Origin: Xiphophorus maculatus | Taxonomy: Eukaryota; Chordata; Actinopteri; Cyprinodontiformes; Poeciliidae | Length of the DNA stretch: 64,000 nucleotides | Assembly: GCF_002775205.1 (NCBI RefSeq) | Contig: NC_036445.1 | Location: 24,656,953-24,720,952 of the forward strand | Direction of reading: 5' to 3' | Shown here: piece after piece, positions 11,938 to 22,150 of the stretch | How the letters are laid out: each line of letters begins with the position of its first letter | Numbering within the stretch: position 1 is the stretch's first letter | Made by a program: the position numbers and the translations under genes | The notes under the pieces: model-generated | Told to the model about the DNA's origin: nothing | The model's input: the letters and a program-made list of their open reading frames with translations, nothing else | Databases searched by the model: none

Positions 11938-14373
11938 ATGCTGTGGATTCTGTTCTTCCTCTGTCTGAGTGGTAAGCTGCTCATTTACCTTATAGTTTGA
12001 TGTTTTAATGTTACAAATATAAAAACAAACTGAACTATGAAGAGTTTAGTTTTACTGTCAGTGACCTTCTACTTTACCGCACAGAAAAAATAATGTCACA
12101 CTTCATAATGAGAGTTTAATTTCAGGGTTGAAGTTTAATAACTGTATTCAATCTGAAAATGGTTCTGACATTTTCCACTATAAAAAGCAGATTTCCTCCC
12201 CCTCCCCTCATTTTTCTCTGCAGGAAGGCTGTGTGCAGATGGGGACATAAGTAGGTCCAATGTGTTTTTTCTTTGATATCCATTTAATGTTGAACTTTTT
12301 ATGTTACTTTTCTGTATTTTGAAAGTTTCACCCCCAGATTACTGCAACACACCAGACATAAAGCTGACTGACAAGAGAGCATACCAGTCTACAACCTATG
12401 ATGGGTTACTAACAAAGTACCCTGCTGACAGAGCCTTTGATGGTGATCAATCAACATGTTCTTACACCGAGTATCGGACTAACTCCTGGTGGATTGTAGA
12501 CCTGCAGGGTGTTTACAACATTTCCTGTATCTCTATTTGGAATAATAACCATTGGTTTAGCTATTCGAACATATCAGGTGCCAAGATCTACATCGGGAAC
12601 TCTCGTCAGAACAACGGCACCAACAACAAGCTGTAAGAGTCTCATGTTACCTTTAACTGATTTATTTTACATTTTAAGGCTTTTTCATGTGTTTCGTCCA
12701 GTGCAGTCATTCTTTTTCTGATCTTCAAAATACATATTTAATCATTTGGTTGTTATGATCCGAAGAGCCAGGAGGTGATAATCAGCAATGAGAATAAAGG
12801 TGATTAACAATATTTATTGGTTCCTATTAAATTTATTAATCTGTTGTTAATCCACTAACATTTGACGAGAATTCAAACACCAGTTCAGACGGACAAACCC
12901 TAAAATAGTTTGTTGTAAACCTGCATGATGCACTTAATTCACTGCAGAATACATGCAATCTAAACCCAAGATAAAACCACAAGCAGGATCGGGTCTCAGA
13001 TATTTAAGACTAAATATGTGAGTGCTTATCTTCAGGAAAGTGACCCGAAAACAAAAACACAGGACAAAAAAAAACAAACAAAGAAAAACAGTTAGTACGC
13101 CTTCACATATACTAAGGAGAAAAAAACAATCAAAAGTTGGGCGGACCAACAGAAAGAGAAAAAACGTCTAAGGACAGGAGGCAGCAGTAGCTGTATTTCT
13201 ATTACAAATAATATAACTGAGTCAAATAAGGCAACACTCAGTCAAGGCCAGATCCAAAGGATCTAGTGTAGCCCTGCAGCGTCAAATAACCATATGCCTT
13301 AACATTGGGATAAATATGAAGTTACATCTAATGTCCAGTTTCTACTTCATGGCTATTGAAGAGTTTATTTTGTCATGTTAACAATAGGTTTAATTATCTC
13401 TCTCTTATCCAGGGTCCAAAACATCACAAACTTCAGAACAGACCAGATTAATGTCTATAAGTTTCCTTCATCAGTGTCGGGGCGATACGTCACTGTGATC
13501 ATACCAGAAAAAAAATATATGGCTCTGTGTGAAGTGAAAATCACTGGCACAAAAATGGGTACGTGATCCATGTTCATTAACTTTCACCATCAAAACACTA
13601 CATGATATGTTGTGTTAATTTCAGCTTTCTGAGGAACTGTCAGGCTGTTGACTAATTCAGATATATTGGGTTACGCAGTGCTTCTCAATTCCAGTCCTCA
13701 GCCCTCCCTGCTCTGCATGTTTTAGATGTGCCTCTATTCCAGAACAGCTGATTCAAATGATTGCATGGCCATCAAGTGCTGCAGAAACCTGTTGATCACC
13801 CAAAGATTCAATCCAGGTGTGTAACAGAAGGGAAACACCTAAAACATGCAGGGCAGGGGGGGCCTGAGGACTGGAATTGAGAAACGCTGCGTTACTGTAA
13901 CATTTACATGATGCTGCATAACCTTATTTGTATCACCTGTGTTGTGGAATGTTAGAATTCAATGTGGTAATTTTATCTTAATTCACTGGCTATGCTTGAC
14001 TTTAATTAATTGTCTTGTTTAAGCTTCACCTTTTCTACTGATTGACCAAAACAAGTCGTGGGAAGAAGCTCTGAACTACTGCAGAAATAACCACAGAGAT
14101 CTGGCCTCCATCTTGGATGAACAGATGCAGACCTTCGCTGAGCTGGCGGCTGAGAAAGCCAACAGTCCCTTCATTTGGATCGGACTTCACTACATCTCCT
14201 CCCTCCATTACTGGTTCTGGGTTGATGACAGTGCTGTGGAGATTAAACACTGGGGTTCCAGTGAACCAAAAGAAAACTGTGACACCAATGGAGCCATGCA
14301 GAAAGGAGGAGACCATTTGTGGTTTAGCAAGTCTGATTATGATAAGTTCAATTTTATCTGTGCTGTAAACTAA
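11938..14373 (+). CDS. Secreted F-type lectin / C-type lectin-like chimera
   Basis: Exons 11938-11971, 12224-12250, 12326-12632, 13413-13558 and 14024-14373 join without a break into 287 residues. Exon 1 encodes a signal peptide ([12 protein letters not shown]). Exons 3-4 form an F-type lectin (fucolectin/FTP) domain: [59 protein letters not shown]. The last exon is a C-type lectin-like domain: [46 protein letters not shown]. The F-lectin motif is degenerate, with N in place of the fucose-contacting arginine region. The CTLD has EPK instead of EPN or QPD and no WND motif, so sugar and calcium binding are doubtful. It was probably an innate-immunity or mucosal lectin. The start is the first ATG before the hydrophobic core. 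Confidence 0.8.
13675..13890. mobile_element. MITE with terminal inverted repeats
   Basis: The left end GCAGTGCTTCTCAATTCCAG and the right end CTGGAATTGAGAAACGCTGC are imperfect inverted repeats continuing inward (TCCTCAG / CTGAGGA; CATGTTTTAG / CTAAAACATG). GTTAC flanks both ends. There is no coding capacity. It lies in the last intron of the chimeric lectin gene. A non-autonomous DNA transposon is the simplest reading; the superfamily is not fixed by the short flanking repeat. Confidence 0.75.
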
Positions 14374-16152
14374 GAGCTGCGACGTCTGAGTTACCATGGC
14401 TTTACTTTCAGTGTATCATCCAAAAAAAAAAAAAAAAAAAAAATCACATCTTGTGTTATTGAATCACTTAGCATGTTTGATTTTCTGTATTGCTCTATAT
14501 TGTAGACCTTTTCTCTAATCTCTGAGATTTTTTTGCCATCTATGTAGATTTGACTAATTAATTTAGGACGTCCCTGGATAAACTAAGTATGTTCTCATCC
14601 CTGGCAGATTTATTTATTACCTTCTAGCTGGAATGGAAAATATATATGTTTTTTTAGCTTTATATCATGTTATAAAGTTATTCCCTCATCAGAAATATAC
14701 CTGAAGTGTTTCTTTGATTCTTTCATGCACATTTAAGGAATGAATGATTATTCCACAGGTTAAATCTCCCATGGGAACCATTCGGCGTGTGTAAGTGCTC
14801 GCTCCTGCAGGAGACCACCTAGTACCCCACAGGCTCTGGCAGAGCCCCAAATGCTGTTTTGTATACAAAATATAAAAAAAGAACAGTATTCTTGTGAAAG
14901 AATAGTGTCAGAATGCCTTAATTTTATCTTATGTGTCATGTTCAGCAACAAGCCAGAGCCAAAAAAAACTTTTTAGAGTTTTCTTCCAGACAAACTGAGT
15001 AAAGTAAAGTAAAGCTGCTGCATGCAGATAATGTTAGCTAAATGATGACTACATGCCAGTGTTTCAGCAGGACGATGATGCAGGGCCTTCCTGGGTTAAA
15101 TGAGGAATACAATTTGATGAGAAAAAGGAGAAGGGATGCAAAGGTTATGTGGAGCAATTTAAACTTTTTTTGTAAGACTATGATATGGCAAAAATAAAGC
15201 TGAAGAAAATTGGCAACTTTTTGCAAAATCAATCATTTTAAGCTGCAACATCACAAAAAGCTGCTTCATTCAAATATTTTCCTACTTTATTTATTCATTT
15301 ATTTCAAACAGGTTTTGAAAAACAAGCAATCAGTTGTATAGAGAGGACATGTGCATACATAACCAAGAACAAAACAATTTGTTTACTGCTACTTACTCAC
15401 CTACTCAGTAATAATCAAAACCTGTAATTAAAACCATGTCATAATGTTCGTGTGCCTGTTCAATATACGGTGCCAAGAGCCAACAAATAAATCATATTTT
15501 GTAGACAAAATGGCTACAAACTATAACTCTTATAACAAGACAAGAAAATCTATGGATGATAATAATGGTAATAATGACAACTGTAAATAACAACCGGACA
15601 TACGTCATCAGAATAATTATCGACTCCTTGCCAAAGTACATCTATAAATTCTTCTTAACACAGGTTAACAAAGAATAAAATAAAAATCAGAGGGAAGAAA
15701 ACCTAATAATAATAATAATAAGATAACAATAATAAGGTATCAATAATGGCAATAGTAATACAGAGGAATTAACATAAAAGAAAGCGGTTGTGGTTATATA
15801 TAATCCCCAAATCCTGTGATGCTGTTTTGCATAATATATGATGCATAAAAGAGAAATTGTGAAAGCTGATATTTTATTGTGAAGAAAACATGCAAATATC
15901 TTCTGGTTCCCGTATAAATTAAAGTTTCTAACAGTGTTTGCTCCCAAACAGAGCTCCGTTTAATGAAGTCAGGAAGGAAGAAGAATCTCAGTGTAGAACC
16001 GGAGACACCAGCGAGGAGAGAACATCTTCTCAAGGAACAGAGGACGAGACACTGTCCACATCACACAAACACAATGAACGAAGATCAGAGACAGAAGCTT
16101 TTCTTTCTTCATGAGAGAGAACTGACAGAGTAAATAAAATCTGTTTGCAGTG
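14374..16152. other. Intergenic region between convergent lectin genes
   Basis: No gene is seen. An A-run lies at 14421-14443, just after the end of the chimeric gene. AT-rich, ATA/AAT-repetitive sequence fills 15250-15760. TTTATT at 15873-15878 is a possible minus-strand poly-A signal for the inverted lectin gene. Bases 15985-16110 resemble 21480-21610 in the tandem unit (shared GAACATCTTCT, CACATCACACAAAC, AGGCAGAAGCT-type landmarks). Confidence 0.5.
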
Positions 16153-17645
16153 TTATTTCAATGCACAGATGAAATTGAACTTTTCATCACCAGACTTGTT
16201 GGACCAGAGATGCTCTCCTTCTGTCTCCATGGCTCCGCTGGTGTCGCACTTATTATATTGAACATTACATTCATCCACCCAGAACCAAGACTCCAGGCTG
16301 CAGTCGTAGTGAAGTCCGATCCAAACGAAGGGACTGTTGGCTTTCTCAGCCTCCAGCTCAGCAAAGGTCTGCATCTGTTCATCCAAGATGGAGGCCAGAC
16401 CTCTGTGGTTATCCCTGCAGTAAGACAGAGCTTCTCCCCACGTCTTGTTTGTGCCGATCAGCTTAAAGGGAGATTCTGGTAAAGGAAGGGGAAGAGAGGA
16501 AATGAGTATATTTACAATTTTGTCCATATTAGAATAATAAATGGGGCACATTTTAGCAATCTGGGACAGGACTAAGTTACGTCACTGCATTTAGAGATGC
16601 TGCTGTTCCATTAGCTTCCATGCTAGCCTGAGTCTTGTTTCTGCCTCTGTTGTTCTTAAGCATCCCAACCAGTCTCCATTCATTGGAGGTGAGAGTTTGG
16701 GTGAGATGGTTGAAACTTTGACAGAGCTGGTTGTTCCAACGGGACAAAGAAACACACATCAGAACGAAAGCAGCCGACCTTCAAGTCTACTGAAAGTCAG
16801 AATATCTGCCAGAAAACCAACCAGCTTGATAAAAGTCTACTGTTTCTATCAAGAAGAGGTCCAGCGTTAGCTAGAATTATCACAGAAAGTTGTAAACAGA
16901 GACAAAATGTCTGTGATCAACATGCAACTTGTAGACGGGACATTCGTCAAAAGTTTAGTAGAGGTGTGTGTGAGGGTGTGTATACATTTCTGCTTGTATG
17001 GAAAATCTTCATTGAAAATCGACAACGAGGCTTAAGCTATATTAGTCTTTCAGTCTAAAAGATACAAACAAACAAACATAAAAATCTGTTCCGGTGTATC
17101 ATTAGAAACTCTAAATGTAGAGTTTTTGATTCCTGCCTTTAAAGAGTGTATATAAATCTCTGTTACTAGAATATTAAAATTATGGACATGGTTCAGACAA
17201 ATAATTGCATTTAACTGGATTACAAAATTCATCGGGATATAAACATCTTTTCTCTGACAGAGCATTTCACAGACAGATTAATGCAGCACTTTAAAGTGAG
17301 AAAATGAGTACACACAAAAGATGTCCAAATAAATAAAATATTATCTATATATTGTATCAGTAAACATGACATAAACTGAGACCAAAGCATTTTTGGTCTT
17401 TGCTTGAAAAGTAATGGAGAAATTTGAAAGTCAAATCATCTTCAGCTTCCAATTAATTTATTTGCCCTAATTTAAGGCTGAGAACTAAATGAAACATACC
17501 TCGCTCTGTGCCAGTGATGTTCACCTCACAAAGAACCATGAATTGGTTTCCTGGTCTGATCACAGTGACGTAGCATCCAGACACCGATGTGGGAAATTCG
17601 AAGACATTTATCTGATCTTTTTGGAAGCTTGTGATGTTGAAAACC
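16153..17645 (-). pseudogene. Inverted lectin chimera paralogue, 5' end missing
   Basis: Two exons are recognisable: 17645-17500 (second F-lectin exon: VFNITSFQKDQINVFEF, SVSGCYVTVIRP, LCEVNITG) and 16475-16153 ([57 protein letters not shown], stop). The first is 146 nt, exactly the length of the matching exons in the two plus-strand F-lectin genes, and the phases agree. Together they encode 155 residues without a stop. The signal-peptide exon and first F-lectin exon should lie within about 2 kb upstream, but a minisatellite starts at 17752 and a protease-like gene follows. The gene appears to have lost its 5' half. A remote upstream exon cannot be excluded. Confidence 0.7.
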
Positions 17646-17751
17646 CTGAATGAGAGGAAAAAAAACACATTGCTGAGGTGACATTGAATACAACTGAATG
17701 GTATTGCAAATGGAGATGCAGAAGGTGGAACCACCAAGGAAAGCAGAGAGT

Positions 17752-18546
17752 TTCCTCCCAAAGGAATTAATATGGGACGTTTGGGAGGAATTATAATGGG
17801 ACATTTGGGAAATTCCCCCCAAATGTCCCATTATAATTCCTCCCAATTATCCCATTATAATTCTTCCCAAATGTCCCATTATAAATCCTCCCAAAGGAAT
17901 TATAATGGGACATTTGGGGGGAATTTATTCCCCATTATAATTCCTCCATATTGTGCCATTATAATTCTTCCCAAATGTCCCATGATAATTCCTCTGAAAT
18001 GTCCCGTATTAATTCCTCAAAAATGTCCCATATTAAATCCTCCCAAAGGAATTAATATGGGACATTTGGGAGGAATTATAATGGGAAATTTATGAAAAAT
18101 CCTCCCAATTATCCCATTATAATTCCTCCCAAATGTCCCATTATAATTCCTCCGAAATGTCCCATATTAAATCCTCCGAAAGGAATTAATATGGGACATA
18201 TGGGAGGAATTATAATGGGAAATTGGAGGAAAATCCTCAAAAATGTCCCATTATAATTCCTCCCAAATGTCCAAAATAAAATCCTCAAAAATGTCCCATT
18301 ATAATTCCTCCCAAATGTCCAAAATAAAATCCTCCAAAATGTCCCATATTAAATCCTCCCAAATGTCCCATTATAATTCCTCCCAAATGTCCCAAATTAA
18401 ATCCTCCCAAAGGAATTAATATGGGACATTTGGGAGGAAATATAATGGGAAATTTGGGAAAAATCCTCCCAAATGTCCCATTATAATTCCTCAAAAATGT
18501 CCCATATTAAATCCTCCCACATGTCCCATTATAATTCCTCCCAAAT
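17752..18546. repeat. 24-bp minisatellite, array 1
   Basis: Degenerate 24-bp units of the type TCCCATTATAATTCCTCCCA plus AATG alternate with variants TCCCATATTAAATCCTCCCA and TCCAAAATTAAATCC. Reverse-complement units (GGAATTAATATGGGACATTT, GGAGGAATTATAATGGGA) are interspersed, making inverted pairs able to fold. Because 24 is a multiple of 3 and the unit lacks stops in several frames, long false open frames arise on both strands. It starts directly upstream of the truncated lectin gene. Confidence 0.9.
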
Positions 18547-18677
18547 GTCGAGCTGATCTAGCGTTGCCCATAATAATCCTTGGACATGTCCCAGACTCCT
18601 TGATAATGGAGGCAGGGACATGTCCCACTCTGTGTGGGCCATGTTCCACCCACTTCCTCCAAAATGTGTCTAAAGCA

Positions 18678-20906
18678 CTATCTTTGTTGTTGGTCAGTTG
18701 TCACTCTGAGCCCTACACTGTATTCGTCCCGTTTTTCTGTGGCTTTTTCATAAATGTAGATATACCCATTGCTGCAAACGTCAGCTCCACAGTCGATATT
18801 CTCCAGTGATACCCGCTCATCCTCCGCCTTAAACACCAGTTCTCCACACACCAGATATGTATAAAAGTTACTGGTGTCAGAAGTAGTTTCCTGTCTCCTG
18901 CAAATGACGGAGGACAGATGATATAACTGTGTTCCATTTTTTACAGGAACCTCAAGGACTGGGTCAGGTATCACAGGATTTCTGATATCGTCTGGACTGT
19001 CTGGCCATGGCAGAATCAGGGTCATCACATCAGTTTCATTAAAAAAGCAATCCCTCCTTTTGTTGGACTTGCAGGTGTCGCAACTTTCTGACATTCCACT
19101 CCAATAATTCTCCAGAAGAGTTGATGTGGTGTCATTTTGTTGTTCCTTTGGCAGAGGAATGACAGGACCAAGGTTGCGAATAATTCTTGAACACTTCTGA
19201 CATTGTTCACAGTAGTCAGTTGTATACAGCTTAGAGTTGGTGTAGATGTCACACTGGGCCAGATAGTGCAACATATAAAACAAAAGTACTCCTGGCTTGT
19301 CCTGATGTTTAACATCCTTAATCTTCAAAGTTTCAACGAGTTCATTCTGAACAGCAAAGATCTCATGTGGAGGAAAGTCTCTTCCTGGATGGTACATTGC
19401 TGTAAAGAAACACCTCGCAAACAATGGTGTCTCTGCAAAAAGTTCCGAAATCTCCTCAGGATACTGAGCCACAAACCTTCTGACAATAGTCAAGTTCATG
19501 GTGCTTTGTGTTGTGGCATTCATCCAGCTGTTAAAAAAGGAGTTGGAGAATTTGCAAAAGTACATTCCTGGGTAAATATTTACATCCATGGTGTCGAAAT
19601 CATCGGTGTCGTTCTGATTTCCATCTTCTGAGTTTTCTTCTTCAGAAGACGATTCCTCTGAAGAAGAAAACTTATACACTTCTCCAAACTCTGTCCACAT
19701 ATCCTCTGCATTTGGGCTTCCAGAACAAATTTCCTCATCCTTAGTGGAAGCATCAACATCCTTAGCGTAAATGCTATCGTAATGGTCAGGTTCATTTTCA
19801 GTGTCATCTATAGAGCTTTCTTCATCTGAAGACCATTCTTCTGATGAAGAATACTCAGACACTTCATCAATATGTGACACGACCTTTGCAGCATTTCTGC
19901 TTCCAGAGTCAACTTCCTTGGGTGAATCATCCATATATTTAGTGTCCAGGTTCTCAAAGTGGTCTGTGTAATTTTTAATTTCACCCATCGACTTTACATC
20001 AACTGAAGCGGTTTCTACTGTTGATGGATTTTCAAGGACTTTTTCAAAATTCATCAGATTTTCCTTGCTGTCACAACTTTCTTTCACAGCCATTTGTTCA
20101 ACAAAATCATCAAAGTATTCTGGGGTGTCATCAATGTTCATTTCTGTGTCCCCAGAGTAGATTTCAAATTCCAGCTCCATTTTGTTGTCAGGAAGACAGA
20201 CGTTTTCCAAAGCAGCAATGTCTCCAGATGTGTTGACTGTCAAATGTGTATTGATGGCAACTTCCTCAACTTTAGAGGAAGCATCAATGTCCTTCTGACC
20301 TTCAGGAAAAATGTCGAAACCCAAGTACTTTCCTGTCTTATCCTCTTTGATTTCTCCTGAAATTCCATCGACTTTTACATTGTCTTCTGCAACAATGTCC
20401 AATCCAGAGTACTTAAATTCTTCATCTTCAGATGATCTCTCTGCTGAAACATCACTGTGTTTCACATTGTCTTCTGCGACAATGTCAAAACCAGAGTACT
20501 GAAATTCTTCATCTTCCGATGAGCTCTCTGCTGAAACAACCCGGTGTTTTACACAGTCTTCAAAGAAATCTTCAAATCCAAAGTATTTATCTCGTTCATC
20601 TTCAGCTGATCTCTCTGCTGAAACATCACTTTGTCTTACATTGTCTTCGGCGACAATGTCTAAATCAAGGTGTTTTGAACTTTCGTCACTTGAGCTCTCT
20701 GCTGAAATGTCTTCATCTTTAATCCGATATCCCAGCAACTTCTCTACTCCCTTCGTGACAAGAAACCCAAGGCCCCAACCGATAGTTAAAATCATTTTGA
20801 CTGCAGTTGAAATGGTTTCTAAAATCACTGTCCGAAATCGTCTCTCTATCAAAGTGTTGTACCTCCAACGGCGTTGAAAAGCAAACTGAGAATTCTTGTA
20901 TTCCAA
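18678..20906 (-). CDS. USP-fold-like acidic-repeat protein, copy 1
   Basis: Unrecognised family; an uninterrupted frame of 742 codons. Residues about 27-52 are hydrophobic (MILTIGWGLGFLVTKGV), a possible membrane anchor. Residues 60-215 hold imperfect 28-30-residue acidic repeats (SAESSSEDEE..YSGFDIVAEDNV). Residues 330-440 are Ser/Glu-rich. From about 445 the layout matches ubiquitin-specific proteases: a Cys box-like FCKFSNSFFNS (Cys451), then HQD at about 535 with LLFYMLHYL, CxxC pairs near 567 and 611, LILPWPD, YHLSSVI, then SNFYTYLVCGE and EDERVS, ending YIYIYEK. The usual GHY becomes SNF (Asn680 in place of His) and the Cys box has an extra residue, so I infer a pseudo-protease. The frame opens with TTG; the first in-frame ATG is codon 38 (20795), so an upstream exon is possible. 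Confidence 0.65.
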   Translation of the reverse strand: MEYKNSQFAFQRRWRYNTLIERRFRTVILETISTAVKMILTIGWGLGFLVTKGVEKLLGYRIKDEDISAESSSDESSKHLDLDIVAEDNVRQSDVSAERSAEDERDKYFGFEDFFEDCVKHRVVSAESSSEDEEFQYSGFDIVAEDNVKHSDVSAERSSEDEEFKYSGLDIVAEDNVKVDGISGEIKEDKTGKYLGFDIFPEGQKDIDASSKVEEVAINTHLTVNTSGDIAALENVCLPDNKMELEFEIYSGDTEMNIDDTPEYFDDFVEQMAVKESCDSKENLMNFEKVLENPSTVETASVDVKSMGEIKNYTDHFENLDTKYMDDSPKEVDSGSRNAAKVVSHIDEVSEYSSSEEWSSDEESSIDDTENEPDHYDSIYAKDVDASTKDEEICSGSPNAEDMWTEFGEVYKFSSSEESSSEEENSEDGNQNDTDDFDTMDVNIYPGMYFCKFSNSFFNSWMNATTQSTMNLTIVRRFVAQYPEEISELFAETPLFARCFFTAMYHPGRDFPPHEIFAVQNELVETLKIKDVKHQDKPGVLLFYMLHYLAQCDIYTNSKLYTTDYCEQCQKCSRIIRNLGPVIPLPKEQQNDTTSTLLENYWSGMSESCDTCKSNKRRDCFFNETDVMTLILPWPDSPDDIRNPVIPDPVLEVPVKNGTQLYHLSSVICRRQETTSDTSNFYTYLVCGELVFKAEDERVSLENIDCGADVCSNGYIYIYEKATEKRDEYSVGLRVTTDQQQR

Positions 20907-20935
20907 ATGATAATAATAATCATTTGAACCTTTAT

Positions 20936-20973
20936 GACATCATCGATGAGAACATCGATGACATGATGATGTC
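20936..20973. promoter_or_regulatory. Interrupted palindrome upstream of protease-like gene
   Basis: GACATCATCGATG and CATCGATG-ACATG-ATGATGTC form an inverted repeat about 30 bp before the protease-like frame. It contains TGACAT/ATGTCA half-sites resembling bZIP elements. It is repeated exactly in copy 2 (26930-26967) and with a few changes in copy 3 (33385-33422). A promoter role is inference only. Confidence 0.3.
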
Positions 20974-21080
20974 AAACGACCTGCCAGGTTCTTGTTTGTT
21001 TCAGTTGCTATGGAAACACAAGGAGTTATGTATGAGCTAAGACTACTGTCAATTAAAAATGCATGCGTAGACATCTAAAT

Positions 21081-21143
21081 TTGTGAATTTAAGTCAATAA
21101 ATGCATAAATGTAAGTTTTGTATTTATTGACTTAAATTCACAA
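21081..21143. repeat. Perfect 22-bp inverted repeat (hairpin)
   Basis: TTGTGAATTTAAGTCAATAA plus AT at 21081-21102 is exactly reverse-complemented at 21122-21143 with a 19-base loop. It is repeated in copy 2 at 27075-27137. In copy 3 the left arm survives (33531-33552, nearly identical) but the right arm is missing after GTATTT, where homology to the other units ends. Confidence 0.85.
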
Positions 21144-21144
21144 G

Positions 21145-21290
21145 GTGTTTGTCCTGTCTGTCTCTGTGTTGCCCTGCAACAGACTGACGACCTCCAGGGT
21201 GAACCCCTGGAAAGGGTTTTCTCTCGCCTCTCACCTTAAAAGTTAGCTGGAGATAGGCACCAGCACCCCTCATGACCCCACTAGGGAAAT
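21145..21290 (+). repeat. SINE 3' fragment
   Basis: GTTTGTCCTGTCTGTCTCTG, CCAGGGTGAACCCC, GGAGATAGGCACCAGCACCC and CATGACCCCACTAGGG match the 3' body of the tRNA-derived SINE whose head is at 10215. The head is absent here. The fragment is duplicated at 27139-27284. Confidence 0.75.
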
Positions 21291-21929
21291 CTCAATTAAA
21301 TCTGTGTTCTCCAAAAAAGTTACTCATAAATATGCTCATTTCCATGGACTTATTCAATTTGTAGTCCACCTGTATGTATGTCCAGATAAAGTGTTTCACA
21401 CAACTGGAGGAAAAGCACAAAGTATCAAGTTCTACAGACAAGATGCTTGGTGTTGCACAATCTGCAGCTCAGCATCAAGAAGAGGAAGCAGCTCAGTGTA
21501 AGAGACTAAAGGGAGGAGAAAACATCTTCTTAAGGATCAAGAGAAGATGAGCTGGCCACATCACACAAACATTAACAAAACACAAAGGCAGAAGCTGTTT
21601 TTCTTCAGCAGCTATTATATTTTGTCATTGATTCAAAGCTGCTGACCAGAAGCTGGTGCATCATTCAGTGTTGCAACACGCTGCATCATAGCCTGTGCCA
21701 CTTCCACGCCTATGAAATGAATATTTCCACTTCCAATGACTGGAAAAACTGTTTTTATTCAGCCACTGTTTTATGTGTTGAAATTAATTGTTTCTTTTCA
21801 CATTAAATTATGAACACTGTTGACAGTGATGTAGTTAGAGATGCAGTTTATTATTTTAATAACTAAATCGTTGAAGTTCAGTCTGTCTATAAAGTCAATA
21901 TATTTAAATGTGTTGAGCAGTTAGCAGCT
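21291..21929. other. Spacer with decayed lectin 3' flank
   Basis: No gene is seen. Bases 21480-21610 share ordered landmarks with 15985-16110, which lies directly downstream of the inverted CTLD exon. This is consistent with a deleted lectin gene inside the tandem unit. The rest is AT-rich and unassigned. An identical copy lies at 27285-27923. Confidence 0.45.
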
Positions 21930-22150
21930 GCTTGGTTGCCTGTCAGGCTGACTTGTCTCTCTAAGTTCTCCCTAGGTGTGAGTGTGTGTGTGCATAGTTG
22001 TTTATCCTGTCTGTCTCTGTGTTGCCCTGAGACTGACTGGTGACCTGTCCACGGTGAACCCCACCTCTCGCCCATTGACCGCTGGAGATAGGGACCAGCA
22101 CCCCTCATGACCCCAACAGGGATAAACATGTAAGATCATCGAAGGATGGA
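21930..22150 (+). repeat. Second SINE 3' fragment
   Basis: CTCTCTAAGTTCTCCCTAGG, a GTGTGTGTGCATAG stretch, CTGTCTGTCTCTGTGTTGCC, CATTGACCGCTGGAGATAGG and CACCCCTCATGACCCCA are in the order of the fish tRNA-derived SINE body. The 5' tRNA-like head is missing. It is duplicated at 27924-28144 with a visible substitution (GAGACTGACTGG versus GAGACAGACTGG). Confidence 0.75.

Noticed and set aside
17752-18546. CRISPR-like array
   Set aside because: Units are contiguous and degenerate with no unique spacers, mixed in orientation, in a eukaryotic genome.
19203-20877. Plus-strand frames of 60-140 codons opposite the protease-like gene, repeated in all copies
   Set aside because: Antisense shadows of the conserved minus-strand coding sequence; their conservation follows from the duplication.
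18678-20906. Active ubiquitin-specific protease
   Set aside because: The GHY histidine position reads SNF and the Cys box has an extra residue, so activity is not supported by the sequence.
21081-21143. microRNA precursor
   Set aside because: A 22-bp perfect stem with a 19-base loop is shorter than typical pre-miRNA and lies in repeat-rich spacer.
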